From contig BAAHQB010000296.1 of assembly GCA_054601695.1 (NCBI GenBank), positions 153,064 through 217,063 of the forward strand: a DNA stretch of 64,000 nucleotides, in the 5' to 3' direction. Positions 53,986-64,000 of this stretch are shown here, one piece after another. A program made the position numbers and the translations under genes. Positions within the stretch are counted from its first letter, which is position 1, and each line of letters begins with the position of its first letter. Under the pieces are notes generated by a model, which was not told where the DNA came from, made no database searches, and worked only from the letters and a program-made list of their open reading frames with translations. This DNA is from Amorphochlora amoebiformis. Its lineage: Eukaryota > Cercozoa > Chlorarachniophyceae.

Positions 53986-54458
53986 CATATATGCAAGTGT
54001 GAATATTATGTACATGATGTATGCGCGAGTGTGTGTGCGACCTCCAACGAAGGGACGAAAAACTCATCACAGACGATCGCGAGAGCACAGAATGTGTAGC
54101 AAGCTCCTAGGAGATGAAAGAAGAAGGCCCCATTCTTGCGGTCATTCTTGGAAAACAAGTCGCGAGGGTAGTTGGATAACTCCTCGCTCTCCTCGTCATC
54201 GCTAAGTAGGCGTCGGCCAGGTTGGTATGGGGAACCAAACAGCATCGATGCCTCGGTTGGGCGTTCAGCTTGGTTGTTCGCATGCCGCGCACGATCAGAG
54301 TCATGCTTAGTGCCATGATTCACTCGGGGGTTTGAAGAGGATAGGTTGGAGATGGACCACGTTGCTGAGAAGGAAGTTTTGAAAATAGAGAGAGCTGCGA
54401 CAGCGAGAATTGCAATCACCATCCATCTCAACTGCTTCCATCGCGTCCTTCGAAGCAT
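50752..54458 (-). CDS. K+-dependent Na+/Ca2+ exchanger (NCKX/SLC24-type), 3 exons
   Basis: Exports Ca2+ with K+ in exchange for Na+ across the plasma or an organelle membrane. Exons 54458-54042, 53154-52799 and 52249-50752 give 756 residues with matching phases (0, then 2). Exon 1 starts with a signal-anchor ([15 protein letters not shown]) and a polar loop. It then has [14 protein letters not shown] and [15 protein letters not shown], the conserved entry to the first membrane domain. Exon 2 holds the alpha-1 repeat ([31 protein letters not shown]). Exon 3 encodes a cytosolic loop of about 300 residues rich in Lys, Glu, Gly and Ser, containing the acidic [13 protein letters not shown]. The second membrane half with the alpha-2 repeat ([30 protein letters not shown]) follows, to the C-terminus SLLSEYLAS. 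The third-exon acceptor (ATATGAG|T) is weak but phase-consistent. Convergent with the F-BAR gene and divergent from the next gene. Confidence 0.93.
52280..52745. repeat. (TA)n microsatellite in the second exchanger intron
   Basis: TA runs with a TG tract at 52707-52740 fill the intron between exons 3 and 2. Confidence 0.9.
53225..54000. repeat. (TA)n microsatellites in the first exchanger intron
   Basis: TA runs (about 53575-53645 and 53690-53765 uninterrupted) fill the intron between exons 2 and 1. Confidence 0.9.
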
Positions 54459-55286
54459 TTGAAATTGTGATAAGCCTCCCGAGTTCTTGAAAATCCTGAG
54501 TCAGCTCACGCACTTGACTTTCTCTTCCCGAAAACACGCCTCAAGCGACACAGCTACAATGAGTATCAAAAAACAGAGTTGGTTACCTCATGTGGTCACA
54601 CACGTTTTTCAATCAGTGTAATATGGACATTCACACCTAATCCAGAAAATAGGGACGAAAGACAAGCTGAAGGTGAGTTTTAATCCCTACAAGTAGGAAA
54701 ACGTGCTGGCATTCTCTTGAACTCCACCACACAGGATCATAGATAAGTTCAAACACAATCGCGTTTTACTCACCGTTTTGAAGGACAATACGGTATCTAC
54801 GCTGTGCAAAACCTCGAGATCCAACTCACAACAAAACCCCAAGTTAGACAGGAATTAAACATATCCCCTAGGAGGGCTCGCTGGATGAGTTTTCTATTCT
54901 GTTGCGGACTAAACATGCTGCTGAACATCTGAAAACTCTGGTATGGGAGTTGTTTCGGCACCTCTTTCCCCCAGCGGATGACCTCTTTCCCCAACCTCGA
55001 TGGCCTTGTGTTGGGCGTTTCGGTCGTATCAGCTTCGAAATAGGCTCGAATGCCGACTTTTGAGTATTAGAGGTTTATATATCGAAATATGACCCCTCTC
55101 TTAGAGGTTTTCTAGGAATATCAAAGATTGGTTGTTAAGATATCGAAACTTGGATATCCTTTATCATAGCAGATTTAGAGGTTTGGAATTCGAATAACTC
55201 GCCGTCAAGCTGTCGATTCACATCGATGGGACAGTGACAAACGTGAGGGTGGAGCCTAGTGAGTTCTGCGATACTAATATCATACT
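54459..55286. promoter_or_regulatory. Divergent 5' region between exchanger and helical-protein genes
   Basis: 828 bases of non-repetitive, moderately balanced DNA between two divergent start codons, in contrast to the (TA)n introns on both sides. It presumably contains both promoters and 5' UTRs. A 65-codon minus-strand frame (54994-54797) has no recognised domain. Confidence 0.4.
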
Positions 55287-63918
<8,632 letters not shown>

Positions 63919-64000
63919 CAAGATACAGAAAAATCATTTATCCCTTCGTAGATCAACAATGGTTCTAGAAAGTGTAAGTTGTCGAGCTAATAGGGTTAGG
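63919..64000. other. 3' flank of the helical-protein gene
   Basis: 82 bases after the stop codon. No polyadenylation signal is certain; AATCATTTATCC is the nearest AT-rich stretch. Confidence 0.3.

Overview
This is nuclear DNA of an intron-rich eukaryote. Five protein-coding genes can be assembled exon by exon. All have many short exons with GT-AG (twice GC-AG) boundaries, and the introns are packed with (TA)n microsatellites and gene-specific minisatellites. A ciliary coiled-coil protein (CFAP73/CCDC42 family), an F-BAR plus double-SH3 protein and a K+-dependent Na+/Ca2+ exchanger suggest a flagellate protist, possibly related to animals or fungi. That placement is inference.

Layout. (1) 9980 to 1, minus: a tRNA-dihydrouridine synthase with a Lys-rich N-terminal extension, 15 exons, running off the left edge. 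(2) 10183 to 20257, plus: a 15-exon, 328-residue CFAP73/CCDC42-like protein. It is divergent from gene 1, with 202 bp between the start codons. (3) 20673 to 24015: a 3.3 kb element with inverted termini of about 34 bp and two divergent genes of unknown function, set in CTAG-rich sequence. (4) 25030 to 25102: tRNA-Arg(TCG). (5) 26924 to 47818, plus: F-BAR, low-complexity linker, SH3, SH3, about 27 exons. (6) 47819 to 50751: intergenic, CTAG-rich. (7) 54458 to 50752, minus: NCKX-type exchanger, 3 exons, 756 residues. (8) 55287 to 63918, plus: an unidentified helical protein of about 433 residues, 9 exons.

The most striking pattern is that many intronic minisatellites are copies of the adjoining exon-intron junction. 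The last intron bases, the AG and the first exon bases (or the exon end, the GT and the first intron bases) are repeated 2 to about 18 times, with the genuine junction at one end of the array. At least ten junctions in four of the five large genes show it. The arrays create rows of decoy splice sites and suggest that splice junctions seed tandem duplication in this genome.

The exon models were made by eye: I required splice dinucleotides, continuous reading phase across every junction and family-like protein sequence. Exons whose placement is uncertain are flagged. No transcript or database evidence was available.
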